Assembly (NCBI GenBank): GCA_965153355.1 | Contig: OZ231128.1 | Coordinates: 48,112,001-48,176,000, forward strand | Source of the DNA: Flaccisagitta enflata | Taxonomy: Eukaryota; Chaetognatha; Sagittoidea; Aphragmophora | Direction: 5' to 3' | Length of the DNA: 64,000 nt | In this document: positions 1 through 11,003 of the stretch, piece after piece | Position numbering within the stretch: position 1 is the first letter of the stretch | Layout: every line of letters begins with the position of its first letter | Notes under the pieces: model-generated | Seen by the model: the letters and a program-made list of their open reading frames with translations, nothing else | The model's database searches: none | Told to the model about the DNA's origin: nothing | Translations under genes and position numbers: made by a program

Positions 1-10
1 GCAGTTGCGA

Positions 11-62
11 CGTTGTTGTTGATGTTTTTGTTGTTGTTTTTGTTGTTGTTTTATCGTTGTCG

Positions 63-94
<32 letters not shown>

Positions 95-102
95 GCTGTT
101 GC

Positions 103-175
<73 letters not shown>

Positions 176-178
176 GAT
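11..178. repeat. (GTT)n trinucleotide microsatellite
   Basis: More than 40 GTT units with a few GTC and GCT variants. The poly-Leu frame read from it is not a gene. Confidence 0.95.
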
Positions 179-182
179 ATTG

Positions 183-184
<2 letters not shown>

Positions 185-243
<59 letters not shown>

Positions 244-262
244 AGAGAAAGAGAGAGAGGGA
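185..262. repeat. (GA)n microsatellite
   Basis: GA run passing into AAAGAG variants directly after the GTT tract. Confidence 0.95.
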
Positions 263-717
263 AAACCAGAGATTATGCGTAAATATGCGCTTGATATGAG
301 GCGCAGTTTCGATGCAAGAGAATGGGAATCGGTGGATGATGAAACACGTGCTGCATTCATTTCCATCGAGCTTTGGAGGTTCGGGGCTGGGAGGCATAGG
401 GGCTTGGGGTAGAAGCTTATGGCTCGGTGCTCGGGCTTTGAGGTTCAGTTCTCGTTGTATGGTGCTAGCATCTCATTGCTCGAAGTCAAAGCTCATAGTC
501 AAAACGCAGGGCCTCTGGGCCGAAAATTTAAGCATCTTATGATGGTTATGGGTGGTTTTTTAATCATCTAATAATAGTTTTGGGTGGTTTTTGAGTGTGT
601 GGGAGTGCGTTAACTGATTTTGGCAGAATGGGGGACGAACCTATGGACGGACGGACGAACACACCCTCTTATAGAGATGCGAGGACGCAACTAAAAAGAA
701 ATGTATTGGGGACTGAA
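263..717. other. no gene seen; family P fragment near the end
   Basis: Unique-looking sequence with no supported exon. Positions 628-700 read GGACGGACGGACGAAC, then ATGCGAGGACGCAACTAAAAAG, which is the reversed palindrome end of a diverged family P copy. Confidence 0.5.
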
Positions 718-719
718 TA

Positions 720-1312
720 ACAATGGCCAAAAAAAAAAACCGGACGCTGTTTTTTCATCAAGGATTGCTCAGTAACTAAGAAAGATAAACCCTTAAAATC
801 CATGATGGTTTCAAAGAGCTTTGAAATATCTTTCATTTGAGCTCTCACAGAACATTGTAGCTTCAGAACTTTAGAAGTTATGATGCTTTAAAGATAACCA
901 CTCAGAAATCTCAAATCTGGAATCAATCTTTTTAGAGTAACCAACTTTGAATTAATATAGCTTGTAAACGAAGAAGAATCATGATTTCTGCTTGATTCCA
1001 TCTTGTAGAGAATTAAAAATACTTCAATTTTACCTTGAATTTCATTCCATTTATTTGATTTCTTTATTGTACACAATATGTGAAACAAAAAGTGTCTTAT
1101 TGTCAGGCAAAGTAATTTGCTTCCAAGAAAATGGGTGTTGAATTTCAATCTTATGTCATTTCAAAATGACTTAAGCTAGAAGTTTCTGCTTGGTCTAGAT
1201 TTGTAGAGTTTTTGAAGCTCTTTAAAATGCTCATGGATTTTAAGTAAAAAGTATGTGCAGTATTCAGTCAATCATGAAAAACTTAGCGTCCGGTTTTTAT
1301 TTTGGCCACTGT
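720..1312 (+). mobile_element. 593-bp TA-flanked foldback MITE, copy 1
   Basis: Ends are ACAATGGCCAAAA and TTTTGGCCACTGT, with CCGGACGC just inside each end, and the two arms are inversely repetitive (GCTCTTTAAAATG-type blocks on both sides). The flanking dinucleotide is TA at 718-719 and 1313-1314. TA duplication and lack of coding fit a Tc1/mariner-type MITE. A second copy lies inverted at 7769-8707. Confidence 0.8.
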
Positions 1313-1577
1313 TAGATGATAGGATCCAACACTTTCAAACACACTTTAAACCGCGCCTTAACACACTACCAGTGCCAACCGCGTCTTTTCACACTTTCGA
1401 ACTACAGTGTGACTCACAGACAGGGGATCGATGGACCGATGTAAGGACCAACGTATTTATTTGTAGCCCTTTGACGTTCTAGTGTATGTGAATCCTAACA
1501 AGGCCGGGTACACAGCAAGACAGTCTCGGACGGTTGGGCAAGGGCCGTAATGCAAAAACCGCTCGAAATTCAGAAAT

Positions 1578-1619
<42 letters not shown>

Positions 1620-2506
1620 TGAAAGTCTTAGAGGGACAAAGAGAGCGAGAGAGGAAAAACTGTGAGGATAGGAAAACCTCCGATAGAGGACGAAGACAGA
1701 TCGTTGTCGAGGAAATTAAAGTCATTCACGCAGACCGACTTGATGCTCTTGATCGCCACATTAACGGCCTACGACTACGAAGATTATGTGGAGGTGCCAT
1801 CCCAGAGACCAAAAGCGAAAAGCAGCTCGCAGGTTTGATCGCGAGGAAAACCGACTGGCTGGCTTAGTAGTCGCTACAAATCGGACTTGTATTACCCTCC
1901 CTCTCTTACTCTCTCTCCCTTTGGAAAGCAAAAGCACTACTTCATCATGTAAATTGAATGATAAACGAAGTTAATGGTGCGGAGGACCTCTAAAGACGGT
2001 GACACGTGGAAAAGTTAGGCGAAAAGAGAGAGAGAGAGAGAGAGAGAGAGGAATGATGGATGGATTAGTAGATGAATGGATCGATGTTTGAAAACCGAGA
2101 AAGGCGCACAAGGAAAAAAAAGGATGGGGAGTTGAAATATGATGCGATTCGGTAAGATGGTATGATAAAGTAAAGACGCAGTTATCCTTTATTGTAACAT
2201 ACGCAAACTGATTGAACATTGACCTTAAAGTTAAAAAAAAATCCCTTTTTGCTTTTTCCTCCTCGTCATCTCATCATCTTCTGTTTTGTCAGATAGTGGT
2301 TCTCTCAAAGTTGCATTAAGAACGACAATGCTAGTTGATTTGAGCGTGCCACTGAACATTGAACAGTGGTCTTTTTTTTGAATTCCCTTTTTATTCAGAT
2401 ACAAGCTTTATTGGTTGGTCAGTCCATTGGTCTTTGGCGTCGTCGAGTGTCTTTCGCATACTGCTGCTACCCAAATTCTTGAAAAAGACTATTTTAATCA
2501 CTGTCC
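1313..2506. other. no gene seen; GA tracts and a family P fragment
   Basis: Contains (GA)n at 1581-1615 and 2025-2051 and a reversed family P end near 1499-1545 (CAAGGCCGGGTACACAGC). The short reading frames here have no recognisable protein features. Confidence 0.5.
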
Positions 2507-2556
2507 CTTCCCACTTGCGCGCGACTTGGTAGCCGTGTATCCGGCCTTGTTTTCCT
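2507..2556 (+). mobile_element. family P right-end fragment
   Basis: Reads CCCACTTGCGCGCGACTTGG and TAGCCGTGTATCCGGCCTTG, matching the right end of the 5795-5990 copy. Confidence 0.5.
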
Positions 2557-2734
2557 TTATCCTACCCGTTTTCAATCAACATGAACTAAGCCCGGTTCTA
2601 TTCGCGGGCGATTTGTGAGCTAGATTTACTAACTTGGAGAGCACAATGCCCGGAATGTGATCTATGAAAACAAAGATGGAGTTTCCATTTCTTATTCATA
2701 CCCATGCACAAAAAAAGCTCCTAAGATCTTCTCC

Positions 2735-2856
2735 CACTTTTCAACACGTGTCCACGGACCGATGGATGGACCGATGGACGGACCAATGGCGAACCAATAG
2801 ACGGACTGATGGATGGAGAAAGCCTACTACGGAGTTGAGTGTCCGCAACTAAAAAT
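2735..2856 (-). mobile_element. family P element, reversed, partial
   Basis: A GGACCGATGGATGGACCGAT minisatellite followed by GAGTTGAGTGTCCGCAACTA and AAAA, the diverged form of the palindromic end. Confidence 0.5.
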
Positions 2857-3569
2857 GGCGAGGAAATAAGGGTGGATACTACTTGCTTGTATTTCTACTT
2901 CTTATTGCTCTCTTATTCGTTACTCGCTTATTCATCCCTTCTTTCTTCCCCTCGCTTTGCTGTAGAAACAATCGAGACAAGAAGAACAAGATTGTGTAAG
3001 AAGCTCTTTGCCACGAAGAATTTTTAGGTTAAGATAAAACAGGGTAATTATTCAAAAATCCACCACGACAATAGGCTGTAGGGAGAAGCCTTGAGGAGGA
3101 AAACAGGAGACGACACTTTGAAGGCAACTCCAGTTTCCATCGCGGCGTCCTTGCTAAGTGGTCTGATTGCCAAAACGACATAGAGGCGTCGATTATGGCT
3201 GCGTTCAAACACACGCGGCTTTGCCTCGCCACGCGGCATGCGCCATGCAAAGTGAATGTATCTACCTGGCCATATTGCTCTATCATTTGGACCCACTCAG
3301 TTTGTAAATATTTCATCATTCTTTTTCGCATCCATTTAAGTCACACTGTGGGCACTCTCACAGCTCTGGTTATGTGAATGTGTGTTAGCAAAATCGTTTT
3401 TTTTTACCTCTTTTTACATCTTCTTTCATAACTTTTCAAGCAACGTTTTGCCTTTCCGATTTCATATTGGAAATGAAATAAACTTTTCAATGTAGACGGG
3501 ACCTGAATGTCAGGACAACTAAGAGAGAAAGAGAGAAAGAGAGCGAGAGTGAGAGAAAGAGAGAGAGAG

Positions 3570-3609
<40 letters not shown>

Positions 3610-4464
3610 TATCAAGAGAATCTAATTTTCATTATCCTTTGTAAATCCTGACCTCGACTTCCTTTCAAGGTTCTCCAAAGATAAGCGCCCACTGCGTTAC
3701 CACAATGTATGGCTTGGTAACCAAGTAGAACGATATTGGGCACATGGGTTTGTGGATTGGAGAAAAAGTAGGTCCAGTCCTTTTCATAATGGTAGAAGAA
3801 TATGCTCATAGAACATCAAATGGAGTTTGTTAAATAAGTATATATGTTTGATATCTGGGGTCAAGAAATGTGAAGAATGTAGAAACTGGGATTGAACGCG
3901 TCGCAACGAATAATGTGCAACGTGGATATATATAGGATCATAGACCTAGGTTATGTGTATTCAAATCTTAAGAGGAAATGGAGAGGTTCTCAGAATTACG
4001 AAGAACTCCGAATCAATGGCAGAATATTCAGGAGCAAAGCGATGAGGATGAGACAAATGCCTCTCGTGGGGACACAAAACGACCGTGGCAAAAGAATAAC
4101 GACAAGAAGACGAGGAGGAGGTGCAGGAGGAAACGATGGGAGATGTACAGCAAATGGAGAAGGAAAGAAAAGATTGGGCAGGTGGACAGGGGTAGTAAGC
4201 GGGTGGACAGTGGCAAAATTGCGGGTGGCTTAAATTGAGGTCATTTTCAAAATTCATGACGCCCTCGGAGAAAATATGACCATTTCTATTATAGATGAGA
4301 ATCTTTGGGGGTGATCGGATAAAATCTACTTTTGTGTGTCATCTATGATTTTGCGTTACAAACTTACTGTCAGATAGACGGACTCAGGGATACACCCACT
4401 GATAGAGTCGCAAGCGACTGAGAGGCAGAAAAGAAAAGCAAAAATAAAGTGAGATGGGGAGAAA
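2857..4464. other. no gene seen; one GA tract
   Basis: Holds an imperfect (GA)n at 3520-3607. Overlapping frames at 3030-3330 and 3890-4257 have biased composition and no domain or splice support. Confidence 0.4.
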
Positions 4465-4620
4465 ACAATGTCAGATACACGGCTACCTCAGTCGCGTGCG
4501 GGTGGGCAAGGCGGCCATAAAAAGTTAAGCTTGACGGACCGACCGACGGATGGACCGACCGACCGACCGACCGCCAGACGGACAGAGTGGGTTGTAGAGT
4601 CGCGTGCACGCGACTAAAAA
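4465..4620 (-). mobile_element. family P element, reversed, near-complete
   Basis: Starts near AGATACACGGCTACC, then AGTCGCGTGCGGGTGGGC, a GACCGACCGACCGACC minisatellite, and ends GAGTCGCGTGCACGCGACTA with AAAA. This end holds the perfect 16-bp palindrome. Confidence 0.65.
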
Positions 4621-4649
4621 CCAAAAAAAAAAAAAAGAGGAAAAAGAAC

Positions 4650-5345
4650 AGGTCGCCCAAGGGCAATATGTGGTCAGCGATACTTATTGCCCTGCTTTGA
4701 GTGATTGTGAATTGGAATGAGGGGAAGCAGGGCAGCGGCCCAAAAGGGGACTAAGTCCTGTAGAACACAGGGGGACTTTCGTTCGTCCTGCCTGAAGAAG
4801 TGGATGATATGCTATAGAGGGCTGACTGAAGGCCTTCAAGAGCCTAAACTGAGGTCTAAGAAGGCTGATGTAAGGCCAGAGAATGTCAATTTAAAGCTTG
4901 AGAGGGCTGACTTGAGGCTTGAGAGCGCTGGATTAAGGCTCGAAAGGCCAGAGGATTGACTTGAAGCCTGAGAGCAATAAATTGAGGCTTAGATGGCTGA
5001 TTTGAGGCTTGAGAAGCCTAACTTGAGGCCTGAGAGGCCAGGTTGGAGGACTGAGAGGCTGGATTTGAGGCCTAAGAGACCAGATTTAAGGCCTGAGAGG
5101 TCAGGTTTGGGGTCTGAGAGGTTGAATTTGGGGCCTGAGAGGCCAGATTTGAGGACTGAGATGCTGGATTTGAGGCCTGAGAGGCTGGGTTAGAGGCCCG
5201 AGAGGCCAGATTTGAGGCCTGTGAGGCCAGATTTGAGGCCTGAGGGGCTTGATGAGGGGGGGGGACGGACGAACGAACAAACGAACGGACGAACAAAAGT
5301 CCCCCTGTGTTCTACAGGACTCCATCCCCTTCGGGGCCGCTGCCC
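4650..5345 (-). mobile_element. family F foldback element with 21-bp minisatellite core, copy 1
   Basis: Inverted repeats of about 60 bp face each other at 4730-4790 and 5286-5345 (GGGCAGCGGCCC, TCCTGTAGAACACAGGGGG). The core at 4855-5250 is a 21-bp repeat of type GAGGCCTGAGAGGCCAGATT. Outside the left repeat is a tail (4650-4729) containing GGGCAATATGTGGTCAGCGA, which in reverse matches the right tail of the copy at 30172-30756. The 21-bp period is a multiple of three and keeps a frame open, but this is not a gene. Confidence 0.75.
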
Positions 5346-5794
5346 AAAAAGGAAAAGAGTAGAAAATTCGACATACTATGAACACCCTAAAATATTTGAG
5401 ACCATTCAACAAAAATGAGCTTGCAGTCACAATTGTAAGTCATGTGAAAATTTTGATTTTTTCGCTGAATCAAAAATTTGTCATTCTTTAACCACCAGAA
5501 AAGATTCAAAGTTATTCCAAAAACTGGCCTCGTAGCGGCATTTTGAAAATGACTGTCTTTTTCATTTTTGCCATAGTTAAATAAAATGAAATAGAAAAAA
5601 AAGACCGCTTTATAGAAATGAAACGGGAGTGGTTACCTTCTCGACATTTCCAGTCATCAACTGATTCCGAAAGATTTTACGTGACGTCTTTAGGCGTCAT
5701 TCACATCTGAATGGCTCACATTACTCCATAATGACCATTGCGAAAAGCCGCGACAACCTGATAGCTAGCTCTCATTCTTAGGAGTTGCTAACAA
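5346..5794. other. no gene seen
   Basis: A/T-rich sequence with no ORF, domain or clear repeat structure. Confidence 0.4.
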
Positions 5795-5990
5795 TTTTTA
5801 GTCGCGTGCTACGCGACTCTACACCCCTCTTTGTCGGTCCGTCGGTCCGTCCGTCGGTCCGTCACACTTTACGCTTTTTGTTTTTTTGCGGCCTTTGGCC
5901 TCACTGCTCCTGCCCAAATGATCAAGTGAGCTCAATCACGGCCCCTGCCCACCCGCACGCGACTTGGGTAGCCGTGTATCCGGCCTTGTT
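5795..5990 (+). mobile_element. family P element, near-complete
   Basis: Begins TTTTTAGTCGCGTG then CTACGCGAC, so the palindrome has a one-base insertion. It has a TCGGTCCGTCGGTCCGTC run and GGCCTCACTGCTCCTGCC, and ends GTAGCCGTGTATCCGGCCTT with GTT. It is the best match to 52570-52755. Confidence 0.65.
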
Positions 5991-6032
5991 ACACCTGTCC
6001 ATCTGGGCTTCATACGTTTTGGAGCAATACCT

Positions 6033-6069
6033 CAAAAAAAAAAAAAAAAAAAAAAAAAAAGAAAAAAAA
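6033..6069. repeat. poly(A) tract
   Basis: A run of A with one G, following the family P copy at 5795-5990 after about 40 bp. It is not obviously a retrotransposon tail because no upstream LINE or SINE body is visible. Confidence 0.8.
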
Positions 6070-6138
6070 AGACGATGCAATATTTCCTACTGAAAGATGC
6101 TTCTTTGGAAAATAAAAGAACCCGTTCATGAAAAGACC

Positions 6139-6193
6139 GATGGCTAATTAAAGCCCGATAGCTAATTACAGCCCGATAGCTAATTAAATCCCA
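6139..6193. repeat. 18-bp tandem repeat, three copies
   Basis: Three copies of GATAGCTAATTAAAGCCC with one or two changes each. Confidence 0.85.
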
Positions 6194-6360
6194 TGTGAAC
6201 GCAGACATTTATCAATTTCTTTTTTTTATTCCTTTTTCCCTCCTCTTTCAACGCTCTTCCTGCTAACATCTTTGGATTTTCCATCAGGTAAGGAATGAAT
6301 ATTGCTTTTACATTCTTATCTTGTTGTGCCTTCATCTTCTATGCAAATTGTAAAACTATT

Positions 6361-6562
<202 letters not shown>

Positions 6563-6809
6563 GAGCCAGCGAGCGTCCGTCTTAGTATTCTTGTATTCGG
6601 GATTCGGTAAGATGAATTGGGAAGAGGAGGTAACTCAAGTGACGTAATTTGGCCGAATTTACTTAAGTCGCAGAAACGCGAATCCATATCTTGCTGTGTG
6701 TCGGTCCATTCATCTGATCGACCCACCATTGGTAACATTTTTGAAAACGTTTATCCGGCCTGGTTTTTCTTCTTTTCCTCCTTCTTCTGAATTATGACAA
6801 GGCCCATAC

Positions 6810-6948
6810 CAGTGGCGGACGGGTGGGCTGGGGCGGAAATGCGCGTTTTCACACTTTCCAACTCGATCACCATGGACCAACGGACCGACGGACCAATGGA
6901 CTGACAGACGGACCGCCTCTTGAGTTGCGTGTCCGCAACTAAAAAATA
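6810..6948 (-). mobile_element. family P element, reversed (GGCGGAAATGCGCG subtype)
   Basis: Shares CAGTGGCGGACGGGTGGGC, GGGGCGGAAATGCGCGTTTT, CACACTT and the GACCAACGGACC run with the copies at 41017-41175 and 63935-64000. It ends GAGTTGCGTGTCCGCAACTA and AAAA. Confidence 0.6.
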
Positions 6949-7607
6949 GCATAGTTGTCATACGGGAAAACAACTTCGAAGATTTATCGAGTTTTCAAAG
7001 GCAAACAATCTTTTTTTTTCAATCCAACTGCAAATAGAAAAGGCATGTAGCTTGCATTTTATTTGGAAAGTAAAATCTGGATTTCCCACTTTCTAGATAC
7101 ATGTTTTCTTCTTCTAATGCATTTCTTTGTCTGTCTCAATATCCGTTTGTTTCTTAGCCTCTGCCTCTGTCCGTTTGTCATTCTTAAAGAATCGCTCAGC
7201 TTTGTTCATCTCAAAGACTATCGGTCTCGCTCTAGTCCAAGCTCAAGCTTTTGCGCTCTCTCAAGCTCAAGCTCAAGCTCAAGCTCTCGCTCAAGCTCAA
7301 GCTCTAACTCCAGCTCTCACTCCCCTTTCCTCTCTCTCTCAGCCTCTCCAAACTTTCCAAACTGAGCATGCCACCCTTTGAAAAAAAAGTCTCTTAACAA
7401 AATGGATTGACAAATGGAGTAAAGAGTAAAGTCCAAGTTGATGTGAGGGAGAGAGACTATGATAAAAAAGTCTAAAACTAAATTTGAAAAAGAAAGCAAA
7501 GAGAAAAAAAAAGCGCTACAGATAAAGTTTGTCGGGGTCAGAGATGCGAGACTGAGATGTTTACACATCAAATGCCTCTTGAAGCCACCAAAGCCCATGC
7601 TTCCAAG

Positions 7608-7650
<43 letters not shown>

Positions 7651-7768
7651 TCAGATCGTGTTCACCGCGAGTTTCTACCAAAATATTCCAATACTGTTTC
7701 GTAGTATCTATCACGATGATACTGGGTGGCTGGCGCAGCGACCTATCTCTTTTTTCAAACCTGAAATA
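6949..7768. other. no gene seen; CAAGCT hexamer repeat and a GA tract
   Basis: Positions 7225-7312 are a CAAGCT hexanucleotide repeat, and 7613-7647 is (GA)n. Ser- and Gln-rich frames across the hexamers are repeat artefacts. Confidence 0.6.
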
Positions 7769-8707
7769 AAAGTGGCCAAAATAAAAACCGGACGCTCAGT
7801 TTTTCATGATTGACTGGATACTGCACATACTTTTTGCTTGAAATCCATGAGCATTTTGAAGAGCTTCCAAAACTCTACAAAGCTAGACCAAGCAGAAAAT
7901 TCTAGCTTAAGTCGTTTTCAAATGACATAAGATTGATATTCAACACCTATTTTCTTGAAAGCAAATTACTGTGCCTAACAATGGGGGGGTCGGTATCAAC
8001 CAATTTTGGAAATGCCAATCGGACATATCACCAGAACATGCGCAATCACAAATAATCCTAATAACTAGAAGGAAAAATTCATGAGACTTCATCATTTACA
8101 GTCGTGCCAACCCTACCCTTCCCATAGTAAAGTATAGGAGCTTCCTCTTCCTCTTCCTTCTCCCTATTCATTACTATGTGAAAAAGGGGTGTGGCACGAC
8201 TGTAAATGATATGGTGTGACCCCTTTTTCCTTTCACATGTGTTTATATATTGTAATTGTGAACACTTTGGCCATATGTCCGAGTGGCATTTCAAAAGTTC
8301 GTTGATACCGACCCCCCCACCTAACAATAGGACACTTTTTGTTTCACATATTCTGTAGAATAAAGAGATCAAATAAATGGAACGAAATTCAAAGTGAAAT
8401 TTAAGTATTTTGAATTCTCTATAAGATGGAATCAAGCAGAAATCATGATTCTTATTCTTTTACAAGCTATATCAATTCAAAGTTGGTAACTCTAAAAAGA
8501 TAGAAACCAGAATCGAGATTTCTGAGTGGTTATCTTTAAACCATCATAACTTATCAAGTTTTTAAGCTACAATGTTCTGTGAGAGCTCAAATGCAAGATA
8601 TTTTGAAGCTCTTTGAAACCATCATGGATTTTAAGGGTTTATCTTTTTTAGTTACTGAGCAATCTTTGATCAAAAAACAGCGTCCGGTTTTTTTTTTTGG
8701 CCACTGG
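7769..8707 (-). mobile_element. 593-bp foldback MITE, copy 2, split by a nested element
   Basis: Ends AAAGTGGCCAAAA and TTTTTGGCCACTGG, TA at 7767-7768 and 8708-8709. In reverse it aligns along its length with copy 1 at 720-1312. Total length is 939 bp; removing the 338-bp insert and its 8-bp duplication leaves 593 bp, exactly the length of copy 1. Confidence 0.85.
7982..8319. mobile_element. 338-bp nested MITE with 8-bp target duplication
   Basis: Begins TGGGGGGGTCGGTATCAAC and ends GTTGATACCGACCCCCCCA, so the inverted repeats are at least 19 bp and extend imperfectly to about 48 bp. CCTAACAA flanks it at 7974-7981 and 8320-8327. An 8-bp duplication is usual for hAT-type transposons. It holds a further internal inverted repeat around TTTACAGTCGTGCC. 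Confidence 0.85.
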
Positions 8708-8718
8708 TAATGCAATTA

Positions 8719-8916
8719 CAGTAGGACCTCGCCTCATCGGTCCTCATCAGGCCTCATCGGTCTCATCGGGCTACTGAAGATTTATCACCTTTATTTCAGG
8801 TTCACCTTTGAAGAGAGGTGAAACCACATTGAACACTATCATTTGGGATCTCAAAATATTGACTTTTATTAATGGGGAACCTTTAAAAGCGGGTCTGTTA
8901 TTACGGGGTTCCACTG
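8719..8916. mobile_element. 198-bp TA-flanked MITE, mariner-type
   Basis: Ends CAGTAGGACCTCG and CGGGGTTCCACTG, with TA on each side (8717-8718, 8917-8918). CAGT-starting ends plus a TA duplication are typical of Tc1/mariner derivatives. The end at 37540-37556 (GGGGTTCCACTGTA) may be a relic of the same family. Confidence 0.65.
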
Positions 8917-8934
8917 TATGACGTTTAAGAGAGA

Positions 8935-9039
8935 TTTTTAGTCGCATGCACGCGCATTGCTTATCCGGCGATTACCGACGATTTTCACTGCCGCTGCCCA
9001 CCTACTCGCGACTTAGGTAGCCGTGTAGCCAGCCTTGTT
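8935..9039 (+). mobile_element. family P element, internally deleted
   Basis: Starts TTTTTAGTCGCATGCACGCG and ends GTAGCCGTGTAGCCAGCCTT with GTT, but lacks the GTCGGT minisatellite and most of the middle. Confidence 0.55.
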
Positions 9040-9539
9040 TATATTTTTTTTTTTCGATTGCTAAGCGGAAGATGTGTCCGTTAGTAGGTTTGGATGAAGT
9101 TACATCAGCCAAAGAGTAATCCCGGGCATTACTACCCCTGCCCGTTCACATTTATAGTTGCGGACACTCTATAAGAGGCTTTGTCCGTCCGTCGCATTGG
9201 TCCATTGCACTGTATGAGCTGAGCGACTCAAGGAATGCAAACGTCTTATGTTAGCAAAAAGCAAATTGTATTTCTTTTAAGTGTTCATAGATGTCCCCGT
9301 GATTGTTTCTACAAGAACTTGCAATGATTTAAAAAAGAGCATCCAAAAACTAGCCCCCTCCTCATCTTCCTCACTCCGCCTTACAACTCTTCAGCTTCTC
9401 CTCTTCTGTAAATGACTGAGAACTAATTTCATTGTGAATCCCACTCTGCAACTCACTTTAACTTGCCTCATGAATTTTTTCTATTTTTAAAATTTTTTTG
9501 CATGCAAGATTTAAAATAACCGATAGACTTAAAATGAAT
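9040..9539. other. no gene seen; small family P remnant
   Basis: Around 9160-9205 GTTGCGGACACTCTATAAGA and GTCCGTCCGTCGCATTGG form a diverged palindrome end of family P. Nothing else is recognised. Confidence 0.45.
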
Positions 9540-10435
9540 AATATAAAATATCTTGAAATGACAAAAATGACAAAATTGATTAAAATGACAAAAATAACTT
9601 AAAATGCCCTAAAATAACTTAGGACTTAAAATAACCTAGAATGATTTAGAATGACTTAAAACCGCATAAATGATTAAAATGACAAAAACAACTGAAATAA
9701 AAAAAAAATTAAAATGACTAAAACGGCAAAATTGACAAAATGACAAAAATGACAAATTTGATAAAAATGACAAAAATAATAAAATGATAAAAATGACAAA
9801 AATGACAAGAATATCTGAAATTACTGAAATGACTAAAATGACTAAAATGACTAAAACGACAAAAACAACTAAAACAACTAAAACAACAAAAACAACAAAA
9901 ATGACAAAAATGACAAAAATGACAAAAATGACAAAAATAACAAAATGACAAAAAATGACAAAAATGACAAAAATGACAAAAAACAACAAAAAAGACAAAA
10001 ATAACAAAAATGACAAAAATGACAGAGGTAACAAAAAAAAACAACAAAAATGATAAAAAATAACTGAAATGACAAAAATGAGTAAAATAACTAAAATGAC
10101 AAAAATGACAAAATAACAAAAATGAAAAAATAACTGAAATAACTGACATGGCTAAAATGACTTAAATGACTAAAATGGTTAGAATGACTAAAATGACTAA
10201 AATGACAAAAATGACTAAAATGACTAAAAGGACCGAAAATAACTAAAATGACTAAAATGACTGAAATGATAGAAATGACAAAAATAACAAAATGACAAAA
10301 ATGACAAAAGTGATTAAAGTGATTAAAGTGAGTAAAGTGACTAAAGTGACTAAAGTGATTAAAGTGACTAAAGTAACAAAAGTAACAAAAGTAACAAGAT
10401 GACAAAAGTGATAAAAGTGACAACAAGGCCGACTT
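9540..10435. repeat. 9-bp minisatellite (AAAATGACT type), 0.9 kb
   Basis: Roughly one hundred degenerate copies of AAAATGACA or AAAATGACT, drifting to AAAGTGACT at the right. Phe-rich frames on the minus strand are by-products of a period divisible by three. Confidence 0.9.
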
Positions 10436-10828
10436 TACATAACATAAATAACAAAATTGACTTAAATGATAAATTTTTTCCAATATCCCTTAAATTAATA
10501 ATATGACAAAATAATAAGACAAAATAATAAGACAAAAGTCTTGTTTTCTGCATAAAAATTACTTATCCAAAGGTTTTGAATTTCAGTCACCACTAAATTT
10601 AGGTCGTACCAAAAATTGGATATGTAAGTATATGAGTGGAAGCATATACTATACAGAAATGAGTAGCTTTTGAATGTTTTATTTTACTTTTATATGTTAA
10701 GTTTATTTCTCAAAAACGTTTTCCAAAAGTTTTTTGTAAGATACTTTTTGTTGCACATTTCATACATTTATTTCCATCATCGTCATCATGAAGATATATC
10801 CTTATCTATATTCTATTAAAAATCATAA
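10436..10828. other. no gene seen
   Basis: A/T-rich, no coding signal, no clear repeat beyond the edge of the minisatellite. Confidence 0.4.
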
Positions 10829-11003
10829 TTTTTAGTCGTGGACACGCGACTCTACACCTTGCCATGTCAGTCGGTAGGTTGGTAGGTTGGTCCGTCCGTC
10901 GGTCCGTTGGTCTGTCCGTCACATTTTTGAATTCTGAGTGTTTTTTTCATTACTGCTCCTGCCCAACCGTCCGCAACTGGATTGCCGTGTATCCGGCTTT
11001 ATT
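10829..11003 (+). mobile_element. family P element, CACATTTTTGAATTC subtype
   Basis: Begins TTTTTAGTCGTGGACACGCG, has GTCGGTAGGTTGGTAGG, CACATTTTTGAATTC, CTGCTCCTGCCCAACCGTCC and ends GCCGTGTATCCGGCTTTATT. The fragment at 50481-50610 is the same subtype. Confidence 0.6.

Noticed and set aside
4465-4620. Firm Helitron classification of family P
   Set aside because: A terminal hairpin with CTAA is suggestive, but no TC 5' end, no A|T target and no replication protein were found.
4993-5193. Frame encoding a heptad repeat LRPERPD
   Set aside because: A 21-bp minisatellite inside a foldback element keeps any frame open; no start, splice or homologous gene context.
9636-10483. Phe-rich 130-143-codon minus-strand frames
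   Set aside because: Product of the 9-bp AAAATGACA minisatellite.
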